Assembly: GCA_019424645.1 (NCBI GenBank)
Contig: JAHYZB010000065.1
Span: 1 to 17,070, forward strand
Direction of reading: 5' to 3'
Source: Oxalobacter formigenes
Lineage (GTDB): Bacteria > Pseudomonadota > Gammaproteobacteria > Burkholderiales > Burkholderiaceae_D
Length of the DNA: 17,070 nt
Position 1 is the first letter of the stretch. Each line of letters begins with the position of its first letter. A program made the position numbers and the translations under genes. Positions 8,080-15,444 of the stretch are shown here, one piece after another. The notes under the pieces were generated by a model. It saw only the letters and a program-made list of their open reading frames with translations, was not told the origin of the DNA and ran no database searches.

Positions 8080-9090
8080 ATGACAGAAATCACTTACCCT
8101 TTTGACAGAATGATTCCGGAAGGTTCCTCGGTAATGGAGGTCGCTCCAGGCATTTTATGGTTACGCATGCCCTTGCCTTTCGTATTGAACCACGTCAATT
8201 TATGGCTGATTAAAGATGGGACCGGCTGGTGTGTTATCGATACCGGAGTGACCTGGGACAAGGCCAGAGAACTGTGGCAAGAGTGGTTGAGGCAATATCC
8301 GCTGACGCGCCAGATCGTGACGCATTATCATCCTGACCACGTCGGATTGTCGGGATGGCTGGAACAGGAAGCCGGCGCATCCTTATGGATGACACAGGGT
8401 GAATATTTGTGTGGTCTTTCACTGGCAAATGACGTGGGCAGTTATTCCATCAATGCGATGGTTGAACTGTTCCGCCTGCACGGACTGGACGATGAACGCC
8501 TGAATGCCTTGAAACAACGCGGCAATGCATATAGAAAGGGTTTTCCTCTCATTCCGTCAACGTATCACCGTATTTTCGATAACGGCACGATTACAATCGG
8601 CGAGCATGAATGGAGAGTGATTGTGGGATATGGACACGCTCCCGAACATGCTTCTTTATACTGCCAAGAACTGAATGTCCTGATTTCCGGTGACATGCTT
8701 TTACCAGGAATTTCAACCAATATTCCTGTCAAGGCAGCCAATCCCTACGGCAATCCATTGAAAGATTTCCTGTCGTCCTTAAGACGTTATCTGGATTTGC
8801 CGGAAGATACGCTTGTGCTGCCTTCGCACGGACGCCCTTTTACAGGAATTCACCTTCGTGTCGACCAGCTCGAAAAGCACCATCAGAAAAGATGCGAGGT
8901 TTTGCTGGATACCTGTTCAGCCCCGAAAACAGCCTGTGAAATTTTGCCGGTCTTGTTTGAGAGGGATATTGTCGACACCCATCAATGTATGTTTGCGATG
9001 GGTGAATCGATCGCGCATATGAACTATCTGGAAGAACAGAAAAAGCTTGTGCGCATCAAAGGCGATCCCGTCAGATTCGTCAGGTCATGA
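8080..9090 (+). CDS. Metallo-beta-lactamase-fold hydrolase
   Basis: This 336-residue protein has the MBL metal motif THYHPDHVGLSGWL (H82, H84, D86, H87). Further ligands are seen in GHAPEHASLYC and LISGDMLLPGIS, and the late His in SHGRPFTG. The roughly 80 residues after the MBL core resemble the helical or winged-helix tail found in LACTB2-like and related hydrolases. It may act on a thioester, phosphodiester or lactone; the sequence does not tell which. No signal peptide is present, so it is cytosolic. The ATG at 8080 is preferred over an in-frame TTG at 8065, though neither has a strong Shine-Dalgarno. It converges on lrgB with only 22 bases between stops and no terminator hairpin. Confidence 0.88.
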   Translation: MTEITYPFDRMIPEGSSVMEVAPGILWLRMPLPFVLNHVNLWLIKDGTGWCVIDTGVTWDKARELWQEWLRQYPLTRQIVTHYHPDHVGLSGWLEQEAGASLWMTQGEYLCGLSLANDVGSYSINAMVELFRLHGLDDERLNALKQRGNAYRKGFPLIPSTYHRIFDNGTITIGEHEWRVIVGYGHAPEHASLYCQELNVLISGDMLLPGISTNIPVKAANPYGNPLKDFLSSLRRYLDLPEDTLVLPSHGRPFTGIHLRVDQLEKHHQKRCEVLLDTCSAPKTACEILPVLFERDIVDTHQCMFAMGESIAHMNYLEEQKKLVRIKGDPVRFVRS

Positions 9091-9112
9091 CGGTTGGCTG
9101 AAAGCGAAGCGG

Positions 9113-9808
9113 TTAAACGCCGAACATGTGAAGAATGTACGGCGTTAAAAGGCCTGTCAGTGTGCCATTGATAATCAGCCCGAGACTTGAATACACGCCC
9201 AGCTTGACGTTTTTTTCCATTGCGTGGGATGTTCCGACGGCGTGCGCTGCCGCGCCCAGGGCAAGCCCCTGCGCGATTGGGCTTTTTACCCGGACGAGTT
9301 TTAAAAAAGCCCTGCCGAGAATCGCGCCCAGAATCCCTGTCAGAATCACGATAATGGCAGTCAGTGACGGTATACCGCCGGTCAATTTTGAGACTTCCAT
9401 AGCAATCGGGGTCGTCGCCGATTTTGGCGCAAGTGAAATCGCAACATCGACAGACGCCCCAAGGTGAAAGGCGATAAGATAAGCGGATGTCGCTCCGACA
9501 ATACATCCGACGAGCTGGCAGGCAAGAATCGGAAACGCCTGTTTCCGGATTTGCTCGATCTGGAGATAAAGTGGAACACCCAGGGCAACAATCGCCGGCT
9601 TCAGCAGGAACTCAACATATTTGCCCCCTGCATAATATGTCTCGTACGAGATATCTCCTATTTTCAGCACCACAATAATCAGGATGATGGCAACGAGAAT
9701 GGGATTCAATATGATCGATTTCAATCGTTTCTGAACCAGTTGCGCACCCCAGAACAGGCCGACTGTCAGGGTGACCGCAAACAGTTCGCTATGCAGGAAT
9801 TCGTTCAT
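9113..9808 (-). CDS. lrgB: LrgB/CidB family membrane protein
   Basis: This 231-residue polytopic membrane protein has about 7-8 hydrophobic segments. Family signatures are LFWGAQLVQKR at the start, LLKPAIVALGVPLYLQ in the middle, SLAPKSATTPIAMEVSK near residue 130 and GAAAHAVGTSHAM near residue 190. LrgB partners with the holin-like LrgA. The pair modulates murein hydrolase activity and overflow-metabolite transport (pyruvate or glycolate) in organisms where it has been studied. The ATG at 9808 overlaps the lrgA stop in an ATGA arrangement, showing translational coupling. A longer open frame to 10000 is an lrgA shadow and is not used. Confidence 0.93.
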   Translation of the reverse strand: MNEFLHSELFAVTLTVGLFWGAQLVQKRLKSIILNPILVAIILIIVVLKIGDISYETYYAGGKYVEFLLKPAIVALGVPLYLQIEQIRKQAFPILACQLVGCIVGATSAYLIAFHLGASVDVAISLAPKSATTPIAMEVSKLTGGIPSLTAIIVILTGILGAILGRAFLKLVRVKSPIAQGLALGAAAHAVGTSHAMEKNVKLGVYSSLGLIINGTLTGLLTPYILHMFGV

Positions 9809-10143
9809 AGGATTTTGCGGATGAGCTGGTAAGTCCATCCGGTCGTGAGCAAAACAAGCAACATACTTCCCAGTGTCGCAAGGGCGATAGGAATGAGTTG
9901 TTCCTGAATGACGCCGAAATAAAGCATCAAAGCAACACCCGGCGGCACGAAAAACAATCCCAGATGGGATAGCAAAAAGTCTGAAAAACCCTTGACCCAT
10001 TCCAGTTTGACCAGACCGGTCTTTAGCGAAAAAGTCAGGATCAACATGCCCAGCAGGGACGAGGGAAAGTTAATGTGTGTGGCGTGGACGATCAATTCCG
10101 CGATCGCAAGGCAAATGAAGATGATGGAACACTGGCGAAGCAT
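9805..10143 (-). CDS. lrgA: LrgA/CidA family holin-like protein
   Basis: This 112-residue protein has four predicted membrane helices and the CidA/LrgA motif FPSSLLGMLILTFSLKTGLVK near residues 26-46, followed by LLSHLGLFFVPPGVALMLYF. It is a holin-like inner-membrane protein working with LrgB, in control of murein hydrolase export, cell lysis or small-metabolite efflux. It is first in the lrgAB pair and ends in the lrgB start codon. The 130-base gap before it follows the Sel1 gene on the same strand. I found no convincing promoter there. No LytTR or LysR regulator gene is adjacent, unlike in some cid/lrg loci. Confidence 0.92.
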   Translation of the reverse strand: MLRQCSIIFICLAIAELIVHATHINFPSSLLGMLILTFSLKTGLVKLEWVKGFSDFLLSHLGLFFVPPGVALMLYFGVIQEQLIPIALATLGSMLLVLLTTGWTYQLIRKIL

Positions 10144-10273
10144 TTTTTCCGATTCCTAATCTAGAAACAAATGTGAAACTCGTGCATACGATAGCACTAT
10201 TTTCATCTTAGAACTGTAGGGAATAACGAAACTTGAGTGTGGAAATATCGAAGTTTGCGTCGGAAATACCCGA

Positions 10274-11221
10274 TTAATGATAAGACTTGGGATTGTCCGT
10301 TTCAGGCATGGACATCATGGTGAGTGCGATCTGGCAGTCCCTGCAACCCGCCTTGATGCCCTTTTTGAACCATTCAATAGCTTTTTCGGCATCCAGTTCC
10401 ACACCAAGCCCTTTTTTATACAAGGTGCCAAGCCAGAGATAAGCGGGCAGGTATTGCAGCCGGGTCGCCTTTTCGAGCAAATCAAGCCCCTTGACGGTAT
10501 TGGTCTTTCCATGACTGCCGGTCACCAGATAGTGTCCAAGGATTGCTATCGATCTTTCATCCCCGTTATCCGCAACCTTCTGAAGCCATTCATGGGCAAG
10601 CTCGACATTTCGGGGGACAAGTTTGCCTTCAAAATATACGTCTGAAATATGGTTGCCTGCGTTCAGATAACCACTGTTGAACGATTCCTCGAGTTTTTGA
10701 AACCCGAGTTCCGTGTCTAGCGTACATCCTTCCCCATTCAGAAGCATCATACCGATGGCAGCCTTGGCAGCCAAAACACCGTTCTCAGCACCGAACGACA
10801 GCAATTCGAAAGCTTTCGCCTTATTTGTCAGAACACCGTAACCTGATTGATAAAACCAGCCGAGATTGGCGTAGGCTCTGGGTTCTCCGAGCGCAATGGC
10901 CTTTTCGTACCACTCAACTGCTTTTGGTACATTCCGCGGTACGGCAATGCCGATGGCATAGATTTTGCCCATGTGGAATGTTGCCGATGGGTCGCCCATA
11001 TCGGCCAGTTTTTCGATGCGTTCGATGGCTTTGAAGTAGCCAACCGGAGCCAGATTGTCCAGATATTTTCCGGATTCGATACGAGCTTTGACATTCTCCA
11101 GATATTTTGCCATATGTGGAGCATGTACGGCATAACAGACGAAATCACCATGCGAATCACTGGATTCAATTTCTGACCAGATGATGTCGTCGATTTCATT
11201 ATCCGATTCGGGTGTAACCAT
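10274..11221 (-). CDS. Sel1-like repeat (TPR-type) protein, cytoplasmic
   Basis: This 315-residue protein has a polar N-terminal domain (about residues 1-75) followed by roughly six Sel1-like repeats. They are recognisable from elements such as FHMGKIYAIGIAVPRNVPKA, YANLGWFYQSGYGV and LWLGTLYKKGLGVELDAEKA. Sel1 repeats form alpha-solenoids that bind partner proteins. No signal peptide is present, unlike many secreted bacterial Sel1 proteins. The Shine-Dalgarno is weak. It lies 37 bases after an 84-residue gene on the same strand and is probably in one unit with it. The partner and process are unknown; signalling scaffolds and effector accessory proteins are both possible for the family. Confidence 0.85.
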   Translation of the reverse strand: MVTPESDNEIDDIIWSEIESSDSHGDFVCYAVHAPHMAKYLENVKARIESGKYLDNLAPVGYFKAIERIEKLADMGDPSATFHMGKIYAIGIAVPRNVPKAVEWYEKAIALGEPRAYANLGWFYQSGYGVLTNKAKAFELLSFGAENGVLAAKAAIGMMLLNGEGCTLDTELGFQKLEESFNSGYLNAGNHISDVYFEGKLVPRNVELAHEWLQKVADNGDERSIAILGHYLVTGSHGKTNTVKGLDLLEKATRLQYLPAYLWLGTLYKKGLGVELDAEKAIEWFKKGIKAGCRDCQIALTMMSMPETDNPKSYH

Positions 11222-11258
11222 AATTCACGAGTGCCAACGCATTAAGGTTTATACAGGA

Positions 11259-11513
11259 TCAGGAAAACGGTCTTGGGTCTTCGATGGAAACACGGTACTG
11301 ATAGGTTTCTCCATTCGCGCCACCTGGAGGCAATTCCATCAGACCACGAGGGTCAAGACGGACCTTGTGTAAAGGTGTCGGTTCTGCGCTTTCCTTGTTT
11401 TCCCATTCAAACACAGCATAGGGAACACCATCGATATAAACCAGATCAACAACAAAAACACCCTGGATTTCTCCAGAACGCGAAACAAGAGTACGAATTT
11501 TAGAAATTTCCAT
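11259..11513 (-). CDS. Hypothetical 84-residue protein upstream of the Sel1 gene
   Basis: I do not recognise this family. The 84-residue protein is hydrophilic and predicted mostly beta: IRTLVSRSGEIQGVFVVDLV, VPYAVFEWEN, then a Pro/Gly-rich turn segment (ELPPGGANGE) and a closing strand. It has no cysteines, signal peptide or membrane helix. Codon use and amino-acid mix look like a real gene, and no other plausible frame covers this stretch. The Shine-Dalgarno (AAGG) is more distant than usual. It sits 37 bases ahead of the Sel1 gene in the same direction, suggesting linked function. It could be a small ligand-binding or anti-restriction-like domain, but nothing in the sequence proves it. Confidence 0.65.
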   Translation of the reverse strand: MEISKIRTLVSRSGEIQGVFVVDLVYIDGVPYAVFEWENKESAEPTPLHKVRLDPRGLMELPPGGANGETYQYRVSIEDPRPFS

Positions 11514-11617
11514 AGAATGATGAACCCTTCAAATAACTAAAAGAACGAAACAATAATAACAATACCATGATAATGGAAAAGATTGTTGCACGAGCGCAGC
11601 TTATGGAAACAGGAAAC

Positions 11618-11659
11618 GAAAAATCCATTGCCCGGCTTGATATTTCCCGGGGATTTTTC
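11618..11659 (-). terminator. Putative terminator hairpin downstream of the XRE gene
   Basis: GAAAAATCC (11618-11626) and GGATTTTTC (11651-11659) form a perfect 9-bp inverted repeat with an inner CCGG/CCGG pairing. On the minus strand it ends in a T-run and begins 20 bases after the XRE stop, so it could end that transcript. Confidence 0.5.
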
Positions 11660-11679
11660 ATGGTTTGACGATAGTGATT

Positions 11680-11952
11680 TCAAATCAGAAAATCTGACGG
11701 CAATTTCTTTTTATCGATTTTCGATAAAAACAGATCGAAAAACTCATAAGGAGTCATATCCAGTGCTTTCAGAACCGCAATCAATTCGATGACATCCAGC
11801 CGCCTTCCGACATTTTCATATTTGGAAACGAAAGATTGGGGCTTGTTGAGACGTTCGGCGACTTCTGTCTGAAGCAGACCGAGTTCCTGCCGCCTTGCAA
11901 TCAAAAGTTCAGCAAGGAGGTTGTAGGGATATGAATGTATGGGATGTGCCAT
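11680..11952 (-). CDS. XRE-family helix-turn-helix regulator (90 residues)
   Basis: This 90-residue protein is nearly all a Cro/C1-type HTH domain (about residues 12-72). Helix 2-turn-helix 3 lies in LLQTEVAERLNKPQSFVSKY, followed by the conserved ENVGRRLDVIELIAVLKALD. A short tail, KIDKKKLPSDFLI, completes it. No second domain or partner toxin is visible next to it. An AGGA sits 7 bases before the ATG. The start codon lies at the edge of a repeat cluster (11951-12004), so autorepression is likely. It could be an orphan regulator left from a mobile element or toxin-antitoxin module, or a chromosomal regulator of its neighbours. Confidence 0.85.
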   Translation of the reverse strand: MAHPIHSYPYNLLAELLIARRQELGLLQTEVAERLNKPQSFVSKYENVGRRLDVIELIAVLKALDMTPYEFFDLFLSKIDKKKLPSDFLI

Positions 11953-12004
11953 ATTCGTATCCTATAACCTGATACAAAATATTCGATATCCGGATTTGGA
12001 ATAT
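11951..12004. promoter_or_regulatory. Repeat cluster at the XRE gene start, probable operator
   Basis: Three ATATTC-type half-sites occur: ATATTCGTATCC at 11951, ATATTCGATATCC at 11979, and inverted GAATAT at 11999. A GTATC/GATAC dyad (11957-11961 and 11971-11975) spans the gene's Shine-Dalgarno. This arrangement suits autoregulation by the HTH protein. Confidence 0.45.
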
Positions 12005-12101
12005 GTTTGATATGGATTAAAACCGGAAGTGATTGTTTATAAATATGTTTTCCGATAATCAATCTTTATAAGTTATCATAATTAATTACAAAAAACGGGG
12101 G

Positions 12102-12266
12102 GTGAAGTACCAAATACGGAAAAGATTGCGCAACAGAAAATGTATGTCACATTATCCTGGCGTGACACGCGATTTAATCAAACAAAAAATATTTGCCGGG
12201 ATTATCAAATACAGCGTTCATGGCTGGTTTGGCGGCAAGAAGGAAAATAGTCGTAAAGCATCATAA
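12102..12266 (+). CDS. Possible small basic protein (54 residues), uncertain
   Basis: A GTG-initiated frame encodes 54 residues, strongly basic at the N-terminus (KYQIRKRLRNRK), with an amphipathic middle (LIKQKIFAGIIKYSVHGWF) and a basic tail. The G-run at 12097-12102 runs straight into the GTG, so the ribosome-binding spacing is poor; an ATG at 12144 would give a 40-residue version. I do not recognise a family. It may be a chance ORF or the end of a decayed gene. Confidence 0.2.
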   Translation: MKYQIRKRLRNRKCMSHYPGVTRDLIKQKIFAGIIKYSVHGWFGGKKENSRKAS

Positions 12267-12492
12267 GAATTCCGGACAGAGCTTGTTCGCGATATATGAG
12301 GAAACTCGTATTTACTCCATCCGATAGACGGATAGATGAGGCAATCATGCTCACAATCATCATAAATCAAAGACTTCGGCAGAGCTTGCGTTATGGTGCC
12401 ATATAGTGTTTGACCCTGTCCGGATGTTCAGGTCTCTGCGAGAAAATGCATGTGTTTTAAAATAAATAATATCCCTATGGTTGCTATTGGCC

Positions 12493-12522
12493 TTGTCAGA
12501 AAAATAGCCCCATTGGAATAAT
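12493..12522 (+). promoter_or_regulatory. Candidate sigma70 promoter for the aldehyde dehydrogenase gene
   Basis: TTGTCA (12493-12498), an 18-base spacer and AATAAT (12517-12522) each differ from consensus by one base. A TGGAAT/ATTCCA dyad (12514-12519 and 12532-12537) overlaps the -10 and the likely transcript start, so a regulator could act there. The 5' UTR would be about 90 bases. Confidence 0.45.
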
Positions 12523-12622
12523 TACCCTCTAATTCCAGCTTGCTGAAAATAGGGGATTTACTCAATCTTTTGCCTTGCCGGGCATTTTCCGGATAACGTC
12601 TCAGTTAACAGGAGGTAATAAA

Positions 12623-14014
12623 ATGGCTTTCGCTACTGTCAATCCATATAACAATGAGTTGGTTAAATCTTTTTCCGAGTCTACCGATGCAGAGGTAGCG
12701 GCGGCTATCGATGCTGCTGATCGTGCCTTCCAGTCCTGGAAAAAAACGAGCCACGCCGAGCGCCGCGTTATTTTGCAAAAAGCGGCTGATTTACTGCGTG
12801 CCAATGCTGATGATTATGCCAGGCTGTTGACTTTGGAAATGGGTAAATTGTTTTCTGAGGCCCGTGCCGAAGTGGAACTATCCGCGCAAATCTTTGAATA
12901 CTATGTGCGAAATGCCGAGAAACTGCTCCAGCCTGAACCATTGCCTGTTCTTGATCCGGCAGAAGGGAAAGCCGTTCTGCTCCATGAGCCACTGGGCGTT
13001 TTATTGGCCATAGAACCCTGGAATTTTCCTTATTATCAAATTGCAAGGATTCTTGCACCTCAACTCGCTGCTGGCAATACACTGATCCTGAAACATGCTT
13101 CCAATGTGCCACAATGTGCTCAGGCCTTTGAAAAATTAATGAAGGATGCCGGTTTGCCTGACGGCTGCTTCATCAATCTGTTTGTGTCGCACAAGAAAAT
13201 TGAAGATATCCTGAAAGACAGCCGCGTAGTAGGCGTGGCTCTGACTGGTTCTGAAGCGGCGGGCTCGTCCGTTGCCCAGCTGGCAGGAAAATATCTGAAA
13301 AAATCCACCATGGAATTGGGTGGGGCCGATGCGTTCGTTGTATTGAAAGACGCGGAAATGGACAAAACCGTGAAATGGGCTGTCTTTGGCCGTCACTGGA
13401 ATGCCGGTCAGGTTTGCGTTTCATCCAAACGCATGATTATTGATGCCGCTGTTTACGATGAATTCCTGAGCAAGTACACCAAAGGCGTTGCGGAATTGAT
13501 AGCGGGGGATCCGATGGATCCGAAAACCACATTGGCGCCTTTATCTTCCCAGACTGCTGCCGACGATGTGCGTAAACAGATTGCTAAAGCTGTGGCTCAG
13601 GGGGCGACGGCAACGGAAGTGGGTCCCAAAGTGCCAAGTCAGGGAGCTTTCGTCCAGCCGACTATACTGACCAATGTGACTCCGGATAATCCAGCTTATT
13701 ACCAGGAATTTTTCGGGCCGGTTTCCATGATAATAAAAGCCAAAGACGAAGCCGATGCGATTGCCATTGCCAATGATTCGCCATTTGGTCTTGGCGGATC
13801 TGTGTTTACACGGGACGAAGAACGCGGCTATAAAGTGGCAGAGCAGATTTCGACGGGTATGGTTTATGTTAACCATCCGACCATGGTTAAAGCCGATTTG
13901 ATGTTTGGTGGCATACGCCGTTCAGGTTATGGCCGTGAATTACTGGGGCTCGGCCTGAAAGAATTTGTCAACCATAAGCTTATTGATGTGGTGGACATTG
14001 ATGCCCCATTCTAA
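12623..14014 (+). CDS. NAD(P)-dependent succinate-semialdehyde-type aldehyde dehydrogenase
   Basis: This 463-residue class of aldehyde dehydrogenase oxidises an aldehyde, probably succinate semialdehyde, to the acid with NAD(P)+. Catalytic residues are visible: N134 in EPWNFPYYQ, general base E231 in MELGGADAF, and nucleophile C265 in WNAGQVCVSSKR. The C-terminal block MFGGIRRSGYGRELLGLGLK and the ending LIDVVDIDAPF are typical of SSADH-type enzymes from this bacterial group. The ATG at 12623 has an ideal AGGAGG 7 bases upstream; an in-frame extension to 12575 lacks support. No GABA transaminase or other pathway gene is adjacent, so the physiological substrate is inferred. It stands alone, convergent with the nitroreductase gene. 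Confidence 0.9.
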   Translation: MAFATVNPYNNELVKSFSESTDAEVAAAIDAADRAFQSWKKTSHAERRVILQKAADLLRANADDYARLLTLEMGKLFSEARAEVELSAQIFEYYVRNAEKLLQPEPLPVLDPAEGKAVLLHEPLGVLLAIEPWNFPYYQIARILAPQLAAGNTLILKHASNVPQCAQAFEKLMKDAGLPDGCFINLFVSHKKIEDILKDSRVVGVALTGSEAAGSSVAQLAGKYLKKSTMELGGADAFVVLKDAEMDKTVKWAVFGRHWNAGQVCVSSKRMIIDAAVYDEFLSKYTKGVAELIAGDPMDPKTTLAPLSSQTAADDVRKQIAKAVAQGATATEVGPKVPSQGAFVQPTILTNVTPDNPAYYQEFFGPVSMIIKAKDEADAIAIANDSPFGLGGSVFTRDEERGYKVAEQISTGMVYVNHPTMVKADLMFGGIRRSGYGRELLGLGLKEFVNHKLIDVVDIDAPF

Positions 14015-14047
14015 TCAACAGTGAATCTGAACTTCACAAACCCGATT

Positions 14048-14067
14048 GGCAGCCTGTGAGGGCTGCC
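14048..14067. terminator. Hairpin between convergent dehydrogenase and nitroreductase genes
   Basis: GGCAGCC-TGTGAG-GGCTGCC is a perfect 7-bp GC-rich stem in the 68-base gap between the two stops. No T-run follows on either strand, so termination strength is doubtful. Confidence 0.45.
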
Positions 14068-14082
14068 ATATCGATGGGTAAT

Positions 14083-14682
14083 TTATGCAAATACTTTGAA
14101 ACGTATGGCGTCATCGATAAAAGTCTTGTCGCCAAATGGAGCCTGATTAGAACCAAACGGCATTTGTGCACGCAGTTTCCATGTGGTCGGGATGTCCCAT
14201 TCTTTGGCAGCTGCAGCATCCGGCAAGGGATTGTAGTGTTGCAGGCTTGCGCCGATGTCGGCGTTCGCAAGTGCTGTCCATACGGCGTATTGCGCCATAC
14301 CGCTGGCCTGTTCCGACCAGATCGGGAAATTGTCGGCATAAGAGGCAAACTGCTGTTGCAGTGATTTGACGGTATCCTGATCTTCGTAAAACAGAACCGT
14401 ACCCTCACCTGCAGCAAAACTGTTGATCTTTGCCTCGGTAGACGCGAAAGCGTCAGCAGGCACTTTTTTGCGCAATTCGTCTTTTACGATTTCCCAGAAT
14501 CTAACGCTTTGCTGACCAAACAAAATCACGACGCGCGAACTTTGTGAATTGAAAGCGGACGGAGACAGTTTGACAGCCGTTTTAATCAGTCTGGTTATGT
14601 CGTCCTGGCTCAGTGGCAAGCCTTTGCCCAGCGCATATTGGGTTCGACGTTTTTCTATCGCGGAAATCAGGGCATTCGTCAT
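14083..14682 (-). CDS. Nitroreductase-family oxidoreductase (HBN1/FRP2-like)
   Basis: This 199-residue FMN-dependent nitroreductase-fold protein begins ALISAIEKRRTQYALGK, with the RR-x-QYAL motif of the subgroup often labelled fatty-acid-repression or HBN1-like nitroreductases. AVKLSPSAFNSQSSRVVILFG carries the phosphate-binding SPSAFNSQS motif, and the C-terminus has QAPFGDKTFIDDAIRFKVF. Such enzymes reduce nitro or quinone compounds with NAD(P)H and respond to oxidative or electrophile stress in some organisms; the substrate here is unknown. Of two consecutive ATGs, 14682 is 7 bases after AGAGG and is preferred. The gene is monocistronic, convergent with the dehydrogenase. Confidence 0.88.
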   Translation of the reverse strand: MTNALISAIEKRRTQYALGKGLPLSQDDITRLIKTAVKLSPSAFNSQSSRVVILFGQQSVRFWEIVKDELRKKVPADAFASTEAKINSFAAGEGTVLFYEDQDTVKSLQQQFASYADNFPIWSEQASGMAQYAVWTALANADIGASLQHYNPLPDAAAAKEWDIPTTWKLRAQMPFGSNQAPFGDKTFIDDAIRFKVFA

Positions 14683-14862
14683 CATTGCACCTCTTGAATA
14701 AATGATTTTAAGGGGACTCAACTGTTAACATACTGTGTAAAATGCTCGAGCGTTCAGGCCTTATCGAACAGAACAGCTTATGAGCAAAGCGGTAAGTCAT
14801 ATTACACCTGCATCGGATTTTTTGCTTTTTGATATTTCTTCATCAATGAACGTTTGCAGCTC

Positions 14863-14888
14863 TCAGGTAGAAGTAGCACTTGACCTGA
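14863..14888. promoter_or_regulatory. Inverted repeat upstream of the Cys/His secreted-protein gene
   Basis: TCAGGT (14863-14868) and ACCTGA (14883-14888) form a perfect dyad with half-site centres 20 bases apart, about two helical turns. It lies in the divergent gap between the nitroreductase and the putative metal-handling pair. Operator function is only a guess. Confidence 0.25.
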
Positions 14889-15004
14889 TGCATTCATTCA
14901 TCGTTGTCATGTGCGCCTGATTGTCCGTTTGCGTTTGTAACGAATCGTGAGCATACGGTTTTTGGAAATAACCGCGTTTGGCGAATTCAGGCTATTATGT
15001 TTTC

Positions 15005-15376
15005 ATGTTCCGAAAATTCATTTCCCTGTTATTGATGTCCTGCATGCTGTTTGCTTCCACGGCAAACAGTGCGGAAATCGTTTTGGTTTCCGAAAATCAA
15101 CAGATGGAACAGGCCGTAGAAAATCCGGTTTCGTGTCATGGCGATAGCCAGACAGTCAAACAGCAAGACTCATCAACGTCAGGGGCCATGCATATATCGG
15201 ATGTTTCTGCCAAGGTTTTGCATGATTGTTGCATGGCTTTTTCGCCCTGCCTCTTGCCAGTGCAGTTCCACTGGATGACGCCTCTCCAGCCGGAACACGC
15301 CAGGGCGATTGAGCCAGACCCTTTACTGACGGACAGGTCTGAAAGTCCTTACAAGCCACCCCGGCTCTTCTCCTGA
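15005..15376 (+). CDS. Secreted small Cys/His protein, possible copper-handling
   Basis: This 123-residue protein has a clear signal peptide (MFRKFISLLLMSCMLFAS, cleavage likely after ANSA near residue 23). The mature part is short and polar and carries potential metal ligands: CH at 44-45 and HDCC at 73-76 followed by PC at 81-82. This resembles short periplasmic proteins found with copper-resistance genes (CopL or DUF2946 type), but I cannot assign a family firmly. The start at 15005 lacks a good Shine-Dalgarno; a TTG at 14978 adds 9 residues before the signal and is less natural. It precedes a membrane protein with a Met/His-rich tail, separated by an attenuator-like hairpin, so the two probably act together. 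Confidence 0.7.
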   Translation: MFRKFISLLLMSCMLFASTANSAEIVLVSENQQMEQAVENPVSCHGDSQTVKQQDSSTSGAMHISDVSAKVLHDCCMAFSPCLLPVQFHWMTPLQPEHARAIEPDPLLTDRSESPYKPPRLFS

Positions 15377-15379
15377 TTC

Positions 15380-15393
15380 AGAATTGTAATTCT
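15380..15393. promoter_or_regulatory. AGAATT-GT-AATTCT palindrome between the putative metal genes
   Basis: A perfect 6-bp dyad with a 2-base centre lies immediately after the stop of the secreted-protein gene and ahead of the hairpin. It may be an operator or chance AT-rich symmetry. Confidence 0.25.
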
Positions 15394-15395
15394 TT

Positions 15396-15433
15396 CATGC
15401 AGTGCGGTTGACTGCATGCTTTCTGATTTTTTT
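15396..15433 (+). terminator. Intrinsic terminator/attenuator-like hairpin between the two putative metal genes
   Basis: CATGCAGT (15396-15403) and ACTGCATG (15411-15418) form a perfect 8-bp stem with a 7-base loop. A T-rich tail follows, ending in seven Ts (15427-15433), but those Ts begin 8 bases after the stem, so termination may be partial. The T-run touches the AGGAG of the next gene, suggesting that readthrough sets its expression. Confidence 0.55.
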
Positions 15434-15444
15434 AGGAGTAAATA

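Larger units (their letters stand above)
11953..12622. other. AT-rich, mostly non-coding stretch between XRE gene and aldehyde dehydrogenase
   Basis: About 670 bases hold no long ORF on either strand. Seen here are the XRE operator-like repeats, one possible 54-residue ORF (12102-12266), a small dyad ATCCG/CGGAT near 12320, and the dehydrogenase promoter region. The composition is more AT-rich than neighbouring genes. It could be a decayed gene or an insertion remnant, but no transposase fragment or terminal repeats were recognised. Confidence 0.6.

Noticed and set aside
9809..10000. 64-residue N-terminal extension of lrgB
   Set aside because: It lies entirely inside lrgA in another frame; the ATGA overlap at 9805-9808 gives a standard lrgB start.
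11583..11792. 69-residue plus-strand ORF
   Set aside because: It overlaps the XRE gene in antisense, spans the probable terminator and has no ribosome-binding site or recognisable domain.
12575..12622. Upstream start for the aldehyde dehydrogenase
   Set aside because: The extra 16 residues precede an ideal AGGAGG-spaced ATG at 12623 and do not resemble the family N-terminus.
14722..15004. CueR-type copper operator in front of the putative metal genes
   Set aside because: I looked for a MerR-type long-spacer promoter with an ACCTTCC-like dyad and found none; only a TCAGGT/ACCTGA dyad of unknown meaning is present.
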